Source: Lachnospiraceae bacterium
GTDB lineage: Bacteria; Bacillota; Clostridia; Lachnospirales; Lachnospiraceae
Direction: 5' to 3'
Assembly: GCA_022845895.1 (NCBI GenBank)
Contig: AP025573.1
Location: forward strand, 840,501 to 904,500
DNA: 64,000 nucleotides
The notes beneath the pieces were generated by a model that did not search any database, was not told the origin of the DNA, and saw only the letters and a program-made list of their open reading frames with translations. The position numbers and the translations under genes are program-made. Below, piece by piece: positions 24,097-33,147 of this stretch (position 1 is the stretch's first letter; each line of letters begins with the position of its first letter).

Positions 24097-25563
24097 ATGA
24101 AACGTTCAATCAAGAAGCAGATGATCGCGGTGTTTGTCGGACTCACCATATGCCTGCTGCTGGCGCTCGTAGTTATCAATGTACGGTTCCTGGAACCGTA
24201 TTATATCAGCAACAAAGAGGCCGAGTTTGTCAGTATGTATGAGAAGCTTGCAGAGTCTGTCCACAGTGGTACGTGGAAAGGCGAAGACGCCCAGACGGAA
24301 CTCAGGCATATGGCGGAGAAAGGGAACCTGTCCTTTCTCCTTATGAATATAGAGACAAAAGAAGGGATATATAATGTCCCGGATATCGACATGCTCAATG
24401 ACCAGCTCACCGGCTATCTCCTGGGACAGGCACAGAAGGAGAGCAAGGTGCTGGAGAGTGCGCAGGAGTACCAGATTGCCCAGTACAAGGATCCGAGGAC
24501 ACAGACGGAGTATATCGTCCTGTGGGGGTCTGTCGACGGAAAGTATAATACGTTTTTAAGGAGCCCTCTTGAGAGTATCAAGGAGAGCGTGTCCGTTTCT
24601 AACCGCTTTCTTCTCTATATCGGAGGAATCGTAACATGCATCTGCATCTGCCTGGTCTGGTACTTTTCAAAACGGCTGACAGACCCTATCAAGGAGCTGG
24701 CCCTTCTGTCTGAAAGGATGGCGGACCTGGACTTTGATGCCAAGTACAAAAGCGGCGGAGAGAATGAGATTGGAGAGCTGGGGGCGAATTTCAACAGGAT
24801 GTCGGAGAAGCTTGAAAGCACCATCTCAGAACTGAAACGGGCCAATAACAGCCTGCAGAAGGATATAGAGCAGAAAGAGAAGCTGGAGCAGATGCGCAAT
24901 GATTTTCTCGGCAATGTATCCCACGAGCTCAAGACGCCGATTGCCCTCATACAGGGATATGCCGAAGGGCTGAAGGAAGGGGTCAGTGACGATCCTGAGA
25001 GCCGGGAATTCTACTGTGATGTCATAATGGACGAGGCCGGCAAGATGAACCAGATGGTCCGTAATCTTCTGACATTGAACCAGCTGGAATTCGGAGATGA
25101 GGATATACAGTTCGAGCGTTTTGATATCCGGGAGCTTATACAGGGCGTTCTCCAGAGTATGGAGATTATCGCGCAGCAGAAAGAGGCCCGGGTTATTTTT
25201 AAGCAGGAAGAGCCGGTATACGTATGGGCGGATGAGATTAAGACAGAGCAGGTGGTCCGCAATTATGTGAGCAATGCATTCAACCATCTGGAAGGTGATA
25301 TGGTTGTGGAAGTTAAGATTACCGTAAGCAAAGAGAAAGCCAGAGTCAGCGTATTTAACACAGGTATGCCGATACCCCAGGAAGATATCTCACGCATATG
25401 GGACAAGTTCTATAAGGTAGACAAAGCCCATACGAGGGAATACGGGGGAAATGGAATCGGCCTGTCTATCGTCAAGGCTATAATGGAGTCACTCCATCAG
25501 AAATATGGGCTGCACAATTATGATAACGGTGTGGAATTCTGGTTTGAACTGGACGTTAAATAA
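24097..25563 (+). CDS. Membrane sensor histidine kinase
   Basis: A 488-residue kinase: one membrane helix at about 8-30, an extracytoplasmic sensor domain of about 140 residues, a second helix near 168-188, a HAMP domain, a coiled linker (SELKRANNSLQKDIEQKEKLEQ region), a HisKA domain with phosphoacceptor His in GNVSHELKTP near 277, and a HATPase domain with G2 box GGNGIGLSI near 450. The N box (NYVSNAFNHLE) and G1 box (NTG in place of DTG/DNG) are slightly unusual but usable. It partners the response regulator immediately upstream; the ATG directly follows that stop codon. The signal is unknown. Confidence 0.9.
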   Translation: MKRSIKKQMIAVFVGLTICLLLALVVINVRFLEPYYISNKEAEFVSMYEKLAESVHSGTWKGEDAQTELRHMAEKGNLSFLLMNIETKEGIYNVPDIDMLNDQLTGYLLGQAQKESKVLESAQEYQIAQYKDPRTQTEYIVLWGSVDGKYNTFLRSPLESIKESVSVSNRFLLYIGGIVTCICICLVWYFSKRLTDPIKELALLSERMADLDFDAKYKSGGENEIGELGANFNRMSEKLESTISELKRANNSLQKDIEQKEKLEQMRNDFLGNVSHELKTPIALIQGYAEGLKEGVSDDPESREFYCDVIMDEAGKMNQMVRNLLTLNQLEFGDEDIQFERFDIRELIQGVLQSMEIIAQQKEARVIFKQEEPVYVWADEIKTEQVVRNYVSNAFNHLEGDMVVEVKITVSKEKARVSVFNTGMPIPQEDISRIWDKFYKVDKAHTREYGGNGIGLSIVKAIMESLHQKYGLHNYDNGVEFWFELDVK

Positions 25564-25602
25564 TGGTACACTATATCCTATAGGGAAAGGATGGGCGTTA
25601 TT

Positions 25603-26208
25603 GTGATTGCGATTATTGATTATGATGCGGGAAATATAAAGAGTGTGGAGAAGGCCATGACGCTTCTTGGCCAGGAGGCGGCCGTAACGAGGGACAAAGA
25701 TACGATTCTGTCTGCGGACAAGGTGATACTGCCCGGGGTGGGCTCCTTCGGCGATGCGATGGGGAAGATAAGGCAGTATGGGCTAGAGCCGGTCATACGG
25801 CAGGTGGCAGAGAGCGGTACTCCGTTTCTCGGAATCTGCCTCGGCCTTCAGCTATTATTTGAACAAAGTGACGAGAGTCCCGGAGTGCCGGGGCTTGGGA
25901 TACTGAAGGGGAAGATTCTGCGCATACCTGAAGCGGAAGGGCTCAAGATTCCCCATATGGGATGGAATTCTCTGGCATTCCCCGTAAAGGGCAGGCTGTT
26001 TTCGGGGCTCCCGGAAGAGCCATACGTATATTTCGTACATTCATATTATCTGGAAGCAGCGGATGAGCAGATCGTAACGGCGGTGGCAGAGTACGGGACA
26101 AGGATCCATGCCTCCGTGGAGCAGGGAAATGTATTTGCCTGCCAGTTCCATCCGGAGAAAAGCAGCGATGCGGGCCTTCACATATTAAAGAACTTTGTGG
26201 AATTATAG
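25603..26208 (+). CDS. hisH: Imidazole glycerol phosphate synthase, glutaminase subunit
   Basis: A 201-residue class I glutaminase that supplies ammonia to HisF in histidine synthesis. The nucleophile Cys is in [12 protein letters not shown] near 80-92, and the catalytic His-x-Glu is in FHPEKS near the C-terminus. The longer open frame begins at ATG 25591, but that codon is only 1 nt from the GGGAAAGG site. The GTG at 25603 gives the usual family N-terminus ([11 protein letters not shown]) and a spacing of about 11 nt, so it is preferred with moderate certainty. hisF follows after 13 bp; other his genes are not in the window. Confidence 0.9.
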   Translation: MIAIIDYDAGNIKSVEKAMTLLGQEAAVTRDKDTILSADKVILPGVGSFGDAMGKIRQYGLEPVIRQVAESGTPFLGICLGLQLLFEQSDESPGVPGLGILKGKILRIPEAEGLKIPHMGWNSLAFPVKGRLFSGLPEEPYVYFVHSYYLEAADEQIVTAVAEYGTRIHASVEQGNVFACQFHPEKSSDAGLHILKNFVEL

Positions 26209-26221
26209 ACGGAGGATACAT

Positions 26222-26983
26222 ATGCATACAAAGAGAATCATTCCATGTCTGGATGTAAATAACGGAAGGGTCGTCAAGGGCGTGAACTTTGTAGACTTAA
26301 AAGATGCCGGAGACCCGGTGGAGATAGGGAAGGCATACGATGCGGCAGGGGCGGACGAGCTGGTATTCCTGGATATCACGGCGTCCTCTGACGCGCGGGA
26401 GACAGTCGTCGATATGGTACGGAAAGTAGCGGAGACGGTGTTCATACCGTTTACGGTAGGCGGCGGCATCCGCACGGTAGACGATTTCAAAGCGCTGCTG
26501 CGGGAAGGGGCGGATAAGATATCTATCAATTCTTCTGCCATCAATACGCCGCGTCTCATATCGGATGCTGCGGAGAAGTTTGGAAGCCAGTGCGTCGTAG
26601 TCGCCATAGATGCCAAGAAGAGGCCGGACGGAAGCGGCTGGAACATATATAAGAACGGCGGACGCATTGATGTCGGGATGGATGCGCTCGAGTGGGCCTC
26701 GCAGGTGGAAAAGCGCGGTGCAGGAGAGATTCTCCTAACGAGCATGGACTGTGACGGGACAAAAGGGGGCTATGACCTGGAGCTGACCAGGGCTGTTGCG
26801 GATGAAGTGTCCATACCTGTCATCGCCTCGGGTGGTGCGGGGACGTTGGAGGACTTCTATACGGCGCTTACGGACGGACGGGCAGATGCCGCGCTGGCCG
26901 CCTCTTTGTTCCATTACAAAGAGCTGGAAATCAGGGAAGTAAAAGAGTATCTAAGGGGAAAAGGTATCTCGGTACGTCTCTGA
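26222..26983 (+). CDS. hisF: Imidazole glycerol phosphate synthase, cyclase subunit
   Basis: A 253-residue TIM barrel that joins ammonia from HisH with PRFAR to make imidazole glycerol phosphate and AICAR. Family features are [19 protein letters not shown] at the start with the catalytic Asp11-equivalent, FTVGGGIRT, the second catalytic Asp in [12 protein letters not shown], and [18 protein letters not shown] at 26211-26215 places the start at 26222; nine further upstream codons overlap the hisH stop and are not expected to be used. An isolated hisHF pair away from the rest of the pathway is unusual but seen in Clostridia. Confidence 0.93.
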   Translation: MHTKRIIPCLDVNNGRVVKGVNFVDLKDAGDPVEIGKAYDAAGADELVFLDITASSDARETVVDMVRKVAETVFIPFTVGGGIRTVDDFKALLREGADKISINSSAINTPRLISDAAEKFGSQCVVVAIDAKKRPDGSGWNIYKNGGRIDVGMDALEWASQVEKRGAGEILLTSMDCDGTKGGYDLELTRAVADEVSIPVIASGGAGTLEDFYTALTDGRADAALAASLFHYKELEIREVKEYLRGKGISVRL

Positions 26984-27052
26984 CACATCGGTGCCGGCAG
27001 CAGGGAATAATGTACAGTAGGATAAAATGATAAGGAAATGAGGTAGCATACA

Positions 27053-27721
27053 ATGGCAGCAATTAATAACGACTGGCTTGAAGCACTGCAGGGAGAGTTT
27101 AAGAAGCCTTATTATAAGAAGCTGTTTCAGACGGTGAATCAGGAATATAGGACAAGGCTTATATTTCCGCCTGCGGACGATGTATTCAACGCATTCCATC
27201 TTACACCGCTGAAGGATGTGAAGGTCGTCATACTCGGGCAGGATCCATACCACAATAACGGGCAGGCCCACGGCCTGTGCTTTTCGGTTAAGAAAGGGGT
27301 GGAAGTTCCCCCGTCGCTTGTGAACATATATCAGGAGCTTCACGATGACCTCGGCTGTACGATTCCAAATCACGGATGTCTTACGAAATGGGCCGGACAG
27401 GGCGTGCTGCTTCTGAATACCGTACTGACCGTGCGGGCACATCAGGCCAATTCTCACAGGGACATCGGATGGGAACAGTTTACAGATGCCGCAATTACGG
27501 CACTGGACGCCCAGGACCGTCCGATTGTATTTATCCTGTGGGGGTCTCCGGCGCAGAGGAAGAAGGCGATGCTGCATAACCCGAAGCATCTCATCCTGCA
27601 GGCGCCGCATCCGAGCCCTCTGTCTGCATACAGAGGATTCTTCGGCAGCAGGCCATTTAGCAGGACGAATGAATTTCTGAAGGAAAATGGGCTGGAGCCG
27701 ATAGACTGGCAGATTGAATAG
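27053..27721 (+). CDS. ung: Uracil-DNA glycosylase, family 1
   Basis: A 222-residue base-excision repair enzyme that removes uracil from DNA. The water-activating loop VILGQDPYHNNGQAHGLCFSV near 60-80 holds the catalytic Asp, and the Leu/His intercalation loop HPSPLSAYRGF is near 187-197. The length and order match the family. It lies between hisF and the dihydrolipoyl dehydrogenase gene on the same strand with small gaps, probably a loose operon with no functional link. Confidence 0.95.
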   Translation: MAAINNDWLEALQGEFKKPYYKKLFQTVNQEYRTRLIFPPADDVFNAFHLTPLKDVKVVILGQDPYHNNGQAHGLCFSVKKGVEVPPSLVNIYQELHDDLGCTIPNHGCLTKWAGQGVLLLNTVLTVRAHQANSHRDIGWEQFTDAAITALDAQDRPIVFILWGSPAQRKKAMLHNPKHLILQAPHPSPLSAYRGFFGSRPFSRTNEFLKENGLEPIDWQIE

Positions 27722-27744
27722 GCCATAACAGGAGGGGGATACAT

Positions 27745-29172
27745 ATGGAACAATATTATGATTTATTGATAATCGGTGCAGGGCCGGGCGGATATGTGGC
27801 AGCAAAAAAAGCAGCGAAGCTTGGAATGTCCGTGGCTGTGATTGATAAGGATGAACTGGGGGGTACGTGCATCAACCGGGGATGTATCCCGACCAAGGCG
27901 CTCATACATGCGGCATCCCTGTTCCGTGAGATGCGGGAATGTGAGCGGTTCGGACTGTCTGCCAGGGAAGTAGGGTTTGACCTCCGGAAAATATATGAGT
28001 ATAAGGATCTGTCTGCGGCAGAGATGAGGGCGGAACTGGAACGGGAATTTGCCCAGGCCGGGATCCGGTTTATCAAAGGGAAGGCCGTCATCCAGAGTGA
28101 CCGCAGGGTGCGCGTTGTATCAGATGGAAACGATACGGCATACTATAAAGGAAAGTATATTCTGATAGCCACAGGTGCGAAGGCGAACATGGTGGATCTG
28201 CCAGGCATCGACCTGCCGGGCGTCATGACGAGCGAGGAACTGCTGACGGCAAATGAGAGTCAGTATGCGAAGCTTCTTATACTCGGAGGAGGCGTAATCG
28301 GACTGGAACTTGCTACAGTGTTTAACGCACTTGGCACCGAAGTCACTATAGTGGAAGTGTCAGACCGGCTCCTTCCTAATATGGACCGGGAATTTTCAGA
28401 TGTACTTGAGGAGATACTGGCCCACAGGGGGATACGTATCTACAAGGAAAGCATACTGGAAAGGGTGGAGAAGCATGGTGACAACATCAGCTGCCAGTTC
28501 GTGTGCGAAGGAAGCAATCAGGAGATAGAGGTGAATGCGCTTCTTGTATCCGTCGGAAGAAGTGCCAATACGGAAGGGCTGTTTGATCCGGATGTGTCAG
28601 TGAAGATTGACAATGGAAAGATTGTGGTAGATGACTTTTACATGACGAGCATGCCGGATGTCTATGCGGTGGGAGATGTAACCGGAGGCATACAGCTTGC
28701 CCATGTGGCTTCCGCCCAGGCGACATACGTCGTTGAGCGGATGAATGGCGTACAGCCGTCGGTTATCATCGAGATGGTGCCAAGCTGCCTGTTTACGCCG
28801 ATTTCTATCGTACCGAGCTGCCTGTATACGGATCCTGAGATTGCGTCTGTCGGAATAACGGAGGAAGAGGCCAGAAAGAAGGGCGTGCCGGTGCGGTGCG
28901 GACGATATACGATGAGCGTGAACGGCCAGGCAATCATCTCGAAAGAAGAGAAGGGATTTATCAAAGTGCTGTTTGCGGCCGACAGTGATGTACTGCTCGG
29001 GGCGCAGGTGATGTGTCCGCGCGCTACGGATATGATAGGAGAACTTGCCACGGCGATTGCCAACGGGCTTACGTCCACTCAGCTCATGTATGCCATGCGT
29101 GCACATCCTACATTCAATGAAGCCATATCCTGTGCGGTGGAGAACAGCAGGGAAAGCAAGAGCAGATGGTAG
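27745..29172 (+). CDS. lpdA: Dihydrolipoyl dehydrogenase with an internal duplication
   Basis: A 475-residue flavoprotein disulfide reductase. It has the FAD motif GAGPGGYVAAKKAAKLG (10-26), the redox-active pair in GGTCINRGCIPTKAL (about 39-53), the NAD motif LGGGVIGLELATVF, YAVGDVTGG, and the catalytic His in MRAHPTFNEA near 450. It reoxidises lipoyl groups of 2-oxoacid or glycine cleavage complexes, none of which is in this window. A tandem duplication is visible near residue 347, where MVPSCLFTPIS is followed by IVPSCLYTDPEIAS; relatives have this strand once. The extra 11 residues lie just before the interface domain and could be a surface insertion. Confidence 0.9.
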   Translation: MEQYYDLLIIGAGPGGYVAAKKAAKLGMSVAVIDKDELGGTCINRGCIPTKALIHAASLFREMRECERFGLSAREVGFDLRKIYEYKDLSAAEMRAELEREFAQAGIRFIKGKAVIQSDRRVRVVSDGNDTAYYKGKYILIATGAKANMVDLPGIDLPGVMTSEELLTANESQYAKLLILGGGVIGLELATVFNALGTEVTIVEVSDRLLPNMDREFSDVLEEILAHRGIRIYKESILERVEKHGDNISCQFVCEGSNQEIEVNALLVSVGRSANTEGLFDPDVSVKIDNGKIVVDDFYMTSMPDVYAVGDVTGGIQLAHVASAQATYVVERMNGVQPSVIIEMVPSCLFTPISIVPSCLYTDPEIASVGITEEEARKKGVPVRCGRYTMSVNGQAIISKEEKGFIKVLFAADSDVLLGAQVMCPRATDMIGELATAIANGLTSTQLMYAMRAHPTFNEAISCAVENSRESKSRW

Positions 29173-29216
29173 AGCGTCGGATTTTTCTACGATAGTGGGA
29201 GAATAAGACGTGTAAA

Positions 29217-29243
29217 CTTATTGAACTGCTGATGTTCAATATG
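29217..29243. promoter_or_regulatory. TTATTGAAC-N7-GTTCAATA inverted repeat (copy A)
   Basis: CTTATTGAAC (29217-29226) and GTTCAATATG (29234-29243) are inverted halves around a 7-nt centre TGCTGAT, about 50 bp before a small membrane-protein gene. A nearly identical element with centre TGCTGAG is found at 36642-36668 before the CocE hydrolase genes. It may be an operator or an RNA hairpin. Confidence 0.5.
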
Positions 29244-29292
29244 TATAATAGTTATAGAAGTCAAAGGCAGGAAGGGAAATGGAGGGCCAGTT

Positions 29293-29823
29293 ATGGAATT
29301 AAAACAGACAAGAACTCTTATGGATGTCCGCAGAGGGTTTTTAATGACAGTGCTTAGTGTAAGCGTCGTAGCCATACTTATTGCAGGCATAGTGTCAAAT
29401 TATTTCTTTTACAGCATCCCGATATTCACAATATGCGTATTTGCCATATTCATCGTCATGCTGTCGATATTTTACGATATCTATATCAATTCAACTTACC
29501 GCATCTTTCTTGTGGACGGTGAAGTATACATCTATTACCCGACTTATAGTTCGAGGGCCGGGAATGAATTCATCTTCTACCGTGTAAAAGAAGTGGAATA
29601 CTCAACGGTAAAAGGCAGCTCCATCTTGTTCAGCGGAACGGTAGAGGTAAGGACGGAAGGCGTCGAGCGGGAAGGGATGAAAGAAGTGGCAGACCCGAAG
29701 GCACTGTTCGAGGATGTCTTCTCCGGAGAGACTTATAATATCCAGAAGAGATTCCGTATCTCAAGGATATTTGAAAATGAGAACGAGCTTATGGGACTGC
29801 TGTCGGAGAAGCGTAAGAAGTAA
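29293..29823 (+). CDS. Small membrane protein of unknown function (DUF6106-like)
   Basis: A 176-residue protein with two membrane helices at about 18-38 and 42-64 and a cytoplasmic C-terminal domain rich in beta strands and charges (FRISRIFENENELMGLLSEKRKK end). It resembles DUF6106-type proteins of Lachnospiraceae; the role is unknown. The GGAGGG ribosome site fixes the ATG. An inverted repeat shared with the CocE locus lies about 50 bp upstream, and repeat copy 3 begins within 10 bp of its stop. Confidence 0.6.
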   Translation: MELKQTRTLMDVRRGFLMTVLSVSVVAILIAGIVSNYFFYSIPIFTICVFAIFIVMLSIFYDIYINSTYRIFLVDGEVYIYYPTYSSRAGNEFIFYRVKEVEYSTVKGSSILFSGTVEVRTEGVEREGMKEVADPKALFEDVFSGETYNIQKRFRISRIFENENELMGLLSEKRKK

Positions 29824-29830
29824 AGGGTTC

Positions 29831-30575
29831 GTAAAGTGGCTGCGGACTGGGAGTCGGGCGGCATCTGCTCCGATGCGTCCGAGGCTCTGACTATTTCACG
29901 TATCCCTAACCCTGCGGAATGTGCGCCGATAGTGGCTTACATCCCGCAGGATAAGGGCTACGGAAAGGATTCTCCGCCTCTTCCGCTTACACCTGCGCAT
30001 CTCCCACCCGGTTCCCAGTCCGCTATCTACTTCACTTAACAAGGGCGAGGGCGGCTGTGTGGCGTTACTGGCCAGTGGATGGCCGCTGGCTGCGTGAGAT
30101 GAATGATAAAATATAACAAGCTTAACATGTGCAACATAGAGAACAAATTAGCCGTTGTTTAGAGGCGTGCACGCCGTTGCTGCAAGAAGAGCCGGAACCA
30201 GGCAGGGGATGCCATCAACATCCCCGTACCTGATTCCGGCTCTTCTTCATGACGATTATTTTCATCTAAGGTTATCAACTTGCCAAGCCCTTAATCACTA
30301 TGCTCACATAGCCAAATCCCTTCCATTAGCAAGTAGCGTCACACAGCCACCCTCGCCCGTGCCAGTAAAGTAGATGGCCGATGGGGAGGTAGGGGGCAGA
30401 TGCGAAGGTCTAAGCGGAAGGGACGGAGAATCCTCACCAGATTCCTTGGCTTGTGGGGTGAGAGCCGCTATCGGCGAACATTCCACAGGCTTAGGAATCT
30501 GTGTGATAGTCGCAGTTCCCGGACGCATCACAGCATCTGTCCCCTACCTCCCCATCGGCGTCCACTTCACTAAAC
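29831..30575 (+). repeat. Structured intergenic repeat, copy 3
   Basis: A full copy in the same orientation as copy 1, filling the gap between the convergent genes ending at 29823 and 30582. The left arm (about 29831-30040) closes with GCGGACTGGGA/TCCCAGTCCGC-type pairing, the central hairpin is at 30184-30247, and the right arm (about 30374-30575) has a stem GCCGATGGGGAGGTAGGGG with CCCCTACCTCCCCATCGGC. Compared with copy 2 the stem has changed on both sides (GCCGCTGG/CCAGCGGC there, GCCGATGG/CCATCGGC here), so pairing is kept. The outer ends are GTAAAGTGGCTGCGG and GTCCACTTCACTAA. No nuclease gene accompanies this copy. Confidence 0.8.
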
Positions 30576-30581
30576 TACCAT

Positions 30582-31400
30582 TTAATAGATAACCAGCACA
30601 TCCCCGATTTTCAGCTGTTCTGTGGAAACGGAGGGGAAATAATCGGGAACGCTGCTCTCCTTAAGCATCTTTTCTATGCGCTCCGGCGCTGGTTCTAGCG
30701 TCTGGCCCTCCTTCCAGATGACAAGCTCTTCGTTGAACGGGCCTTCGTATTTTATAGTGCGGCAGTGGCTGTCAACGTCTTTTCCTCCTACTGTCACGCC
30801 TCCATATTCCACTTTTTTTGCCGTAGTAAATATAAAGCTCTGGGAACGGATTAATACAGGAAACCGTTTCTTGCTGCTGTCAAGCATTGTCGTCAGGGCG
30901 GAGGGAGAACCGGCCGCTATCACACCGTCGCAATACTCCCTGCCCTCTTCATCTTTATCGCCAGACATGAGATTTCCCGCAGATAATGATGATATGGCCT
31001 TGCTGCTCTCTATCGTACAAAAGATATCCCCGTTCGACAGTTCATACAGTTCCGTTACCTTGATATCATCGGCATGTATGGCTGAGAGTTCAGCATGGAT
31101 ATACGGTGACAGTATGAGCAATAGGACAAATATCGGTACCAGTATGAAGATGACGACGAGCTGACGGCGGGTGAAGCGCCGTTTCACATTGCGGATAAAC
31201 GCAATATCATCCTTTAGTTCCGGGTCTAGTGTGATTTCAGACCTTTCCGGCAGGTTCTCCTGCATGGTCTCGTACATTTCACGGCAGCTTTCGCATGTAC
31301 GAAGATGTTCTTCGACAGATACCTTCGTCTGCTCGCTGCAGACGTCATCGGTATATAATGGCAGCAGATCTTTTATCAGATTACAATGTAATCTACTCAT
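30582..31400 (-). CDS. Anti-sigma factor with zinc finger and membrane anchor
   Basis: A 272-residue protein likely to hold the ECF sigma factor encoded upstream inactive at the membrane. The N-terminal zf-HC2 motif is seen in the first 45 residues (His/Cys pattern CNLIKDLLPLYTDDVC...HLRTCESC). One membrane helix at about 94-116 (LVVIFILVPIFVLLLIL region) is followed by an extracytoplasmic domain of about 150 residues of unknown type. It lies 16 bp downstream of the sigma gene on the same strand. Repeat copy 3 abuts its stop. Confidence 0.82.
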   Translation of the reverse strand: MSRLHCNLIKDLLPLYTDDVCSEQTKVSVEEHLRTCESCREMYETMQENLPERSEITLDPELKDDIAFIRNVKRRFTRRQLVVIFILVPIFVLLLILSPYIHAELSAIHADDIKVTELYELSNGDIFCTIESSKAISSLSAGNLMSGDKDEEGREYCDGVIAAGSPSALTTMLDSSKKRFPVLIRSQSFIFTTAKKVEYGGVTVGGKDVDSHCRTIKYEGPFNEELVIWKEGQTLEPAPERIEKMLKESSVPDYFPSVSTEQLKIGDVLVIY

Positions 31401-31416
31401 ATAATAATCCTCCCTT

Positions 31417-31899
31417 CTATTCGTCCGCCAGCAGTTCCCGTATCTTAAGTCTGGCCCTGTGATAAGTGACTCTGGCCCATGTTTCGCTGTGGCAGAAGAT
31501 ATCTCCGATTTCCCGGTATGTGAGTTCGCCGAGCGTCCGCAGCAGAAAGACTTCCTTGTATGGTTCGTCCAAGGTATGCAGCACCCCGTATATAGAAAGG
31601 GCAGCCTCTTTCTTCAGATATGTCTCTTCGATGTCCACGGAAGAGGGCAGGACGGGCATCTCTTTGTCAACCGTGTATTTCTGTCTGCGCAAGTGTGAGA
31701 TATATAGATTCTTAGCTATCTGGCAGAGCCACGATTTCATAGTACAGCTGCCCTGGAAGTGCCGGATTTCTTTTAAGGCTCTAAAGAATGTTTCCTGTGT
31801 GATATCTTCCGCTAGCGCGGGGTTTTTGCTCAGCGTCAGCACAAAGAGATATACGTCTTTAAAGTATCGGTTATACATTTCTTCAAAATCTATGTCCAA
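31417..31899 (-). CDS. ECF-family RNA polymerase sigma factor
   Basis: A 160-residue sigma-70 family protein. Region 2 is at about 5-70 (YFKDVYLFVLTLSKNPALAEDITQETFFRAL...GSCTMKSWLCQIAKNLYISHLRR) and region 4 at about 100-155 (LDEPYKEVFLLRTLGELTYREIGDIFCHSETWARVTYHRARLKI). The open frame runs far upstream, but a GGGAAGGGGGA ribosome site lies just before TTG at 31897-31899 (TTGGACATAGAT), which gives the family-typical length, so TTG is preferred. An ECF-like promoter sits about 70 bp upstream, which suggests autoregulation. The anti-sigma gene follows. Confidence 0.82.
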   Translation of the reverse strand: MDIDFEEMYNRYFKDVYLFVLTLSKNPALAEDITQETFFRALKEIRHFQGSCTMKSWLCQIAKNLYISHLRRQKYTVDKEMPVLPSSVDIEETYLKKEAALSIYGVLHTLDEPYKEVFLLRTLGELTYREIGDIFCHSETWARVTYHRARLKIRELLADE

Positions 31900-31965
31900 C
31901 GATCTTCCCCCTTCCCTGTGGCATCTGTCATCTGCATGTAATACAAGTATACTTGATATGCCCAT

Positions 31966-31993
31966 TAGACGCACGAGAATACAATATGTTACA
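31966..31993 (-). promoter_or_regulatory. ECF-type promoter for the sigma/anti-sigma operon
   Basis: Reading leftward, TGTAAC (31993 down to 31988), a 16-bp spacer, and CGTCTA (31971 down to 31966). AAC and CGTC with 16-bp spacing is the layout of ECF promoters such as those of sigma-W or sigma-X, so the sigma factor may drive its own operon. The 387 bp between 31900 and 32286 also hold the MerR promoter and otherwise only A/T-rich DNA. Confidence 0.5.
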
Positions 31994-32206
31994 AGTAATT
32001 GGAAAATATTTATTATGCACAATTTGACTATTAAGAGACAAAATGTAACTATATAAGGACATACAGTCAATAAGAGATTAAAATGAACAGCGAGTATGTA
32101 TTTCTTTTTTTGGAAAGAATAAGTAAAAATACTATGAATTAATTGTGCAATATGCACTAAAAAACACCGTAAAATTTAGGGTTATAGTTTAAATTGTAAG
32201 AATGTA

Positions 32207-32238
32207 TTGACTTTGCCCTTGGGGAAATCTTTTACAAT
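32207..32238 (+). promoter_or_regulatory. MerR-type promoter with 20-bp spacer
   Basis: -35 TTGACT (32207-32212) and -10 TACAAT (32233-32238) are separated by 20 bp. The spacer has a dyad, TTTGCCC-TT-GGGGAAA. MerR regulators bind in such overlong spacers and untwist them. The same features are found before the CocE hydrolase genes at 36582-36613. Confidence 0.65.
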
Positions 32239-32286
32239 GTGATCAGACAATTTAAACATATGATTCAGGCGCTAGGAGGCGAAGAT

Positions 32287-33132
32287 ATGTTTCGGATTGG
32301 ACAGTTGGCAAGTATTTACAGAATCTCGGGAAAGACGCTCAGGTATTATGACGAGCTCGGGCTGCTGCGGCCCAAGTATGTAGATGAGGTGACAGGCTAC
32401 CGGTATTACACTTCATCACAGATACCTGTACTGAACGAAATCTTCCTGCTTAAGGAGATGGGGCTTTCTTTAAAAGAGATTACTTATCTGATGAAAGAGG
32501 AGGTTGATAAAGACCATACCCTGCTGAAGGGAGTGCTGGAGCTGAAGCAGCTGGAGTTTGACAGGCAGATCCAAGAGCTGAATGAGAAGAAGCAGACGAT
32601 TGAACTACTGAAAAAGAAGCTGGATAAAGGTGGAGGAATTGAACTGTCATCCTTCAAAGTGGGAATCAAGAAGGTCGAAAAGATGCAGGTGGCGAGCCTG
32701 AAAGCATCTATCAGCACCTATTCCACACAAGAGGCGCTCTGGGCGGAGCTGCTTGACTATCTGAACAAATGCAGGGCGAAGATTGGAAACGAAAGATACA
32801 CTATCTATTACGATTCCGTATACAAAAGTGATGAGATCCAGGTGGAGATTCTGAAAAGGGTACTGGCTCCATTTCCCGAAACGGAGAGGATACAGTACAA
32901 GAGACAGGAAGGATATGAGGAGGTCGCATATCTTCTGCATACGGGTGAACATGAGAGCGTGATCGACTCCTATGAAGCGATACTTACGTGGATAGAGGAG
33001 AATGGATATAAGGTTGTGGGAAACATACGGGAGGAGTTCCATATGGATGATTTTACGACAGACGATCCAAAAGAATTTGTAACAGAGATACAGATTCCGG
33101 TCCACAAAAGAGGAGAGGAATTTGTCAGATAG
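32287..33132 (+). CDS. MerR-family regulator with GyrI-like ligand domain
   Basis: A 281-residue BmrR-type regulator. The winged HTH is at about 1-70 (MFRIGQLASIYRISGKTLRYYDELGLLRP), then a coiled dimer helix at about 75-120 (LELKQLEFDRQIQELNEKKQ region), then a GyrI-like effector-binding domain from about 125 to the end. The open frame extends 16 codons upstream to a GTG that overlaps the -10 region, so that start cannot be used; AGGAGG before 32287 supports the ATG. It begins a run of kynurenine-type genes and probably controls them and itself. Confidence 0.87.
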   Translation: MFRIGQLASIYRISGKTLRYYDELGLLRPKYVDEVTGYRYYTSSQIPVLNEIFLLKEMGLSLKEITYLMKEEVDKDHTLLKGVLELKQLEFDRQIQELNEKKQTIELLKKKLDKGGGIELSSFKVGIKKVEKMQVASLKASISTYSTQEALWAELLDYLNKCRAKIGNERYTIYYDSVYKSDEIQVEILKRVLAPFPETERIQYKRQEGYEEVAYLLHTGEHESVIDSYEAILTWIEENGYKVVGNIREEFHMDDFTTDDPKEFVTEIQIPVHKRGEEFVR

Positions 33133-33147
33133 AAAGGAGGATATAAG

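Noticed and set aside
29217..29243. LexA-type SOS box considered for GAAC...GTTC
   Set aside because: Firmicute LexA sites have GAAC-N4-GTTC; here the gap is 7 nt, and the flanking halves extend to TTATT/AATAA, so another regulator is more likely.
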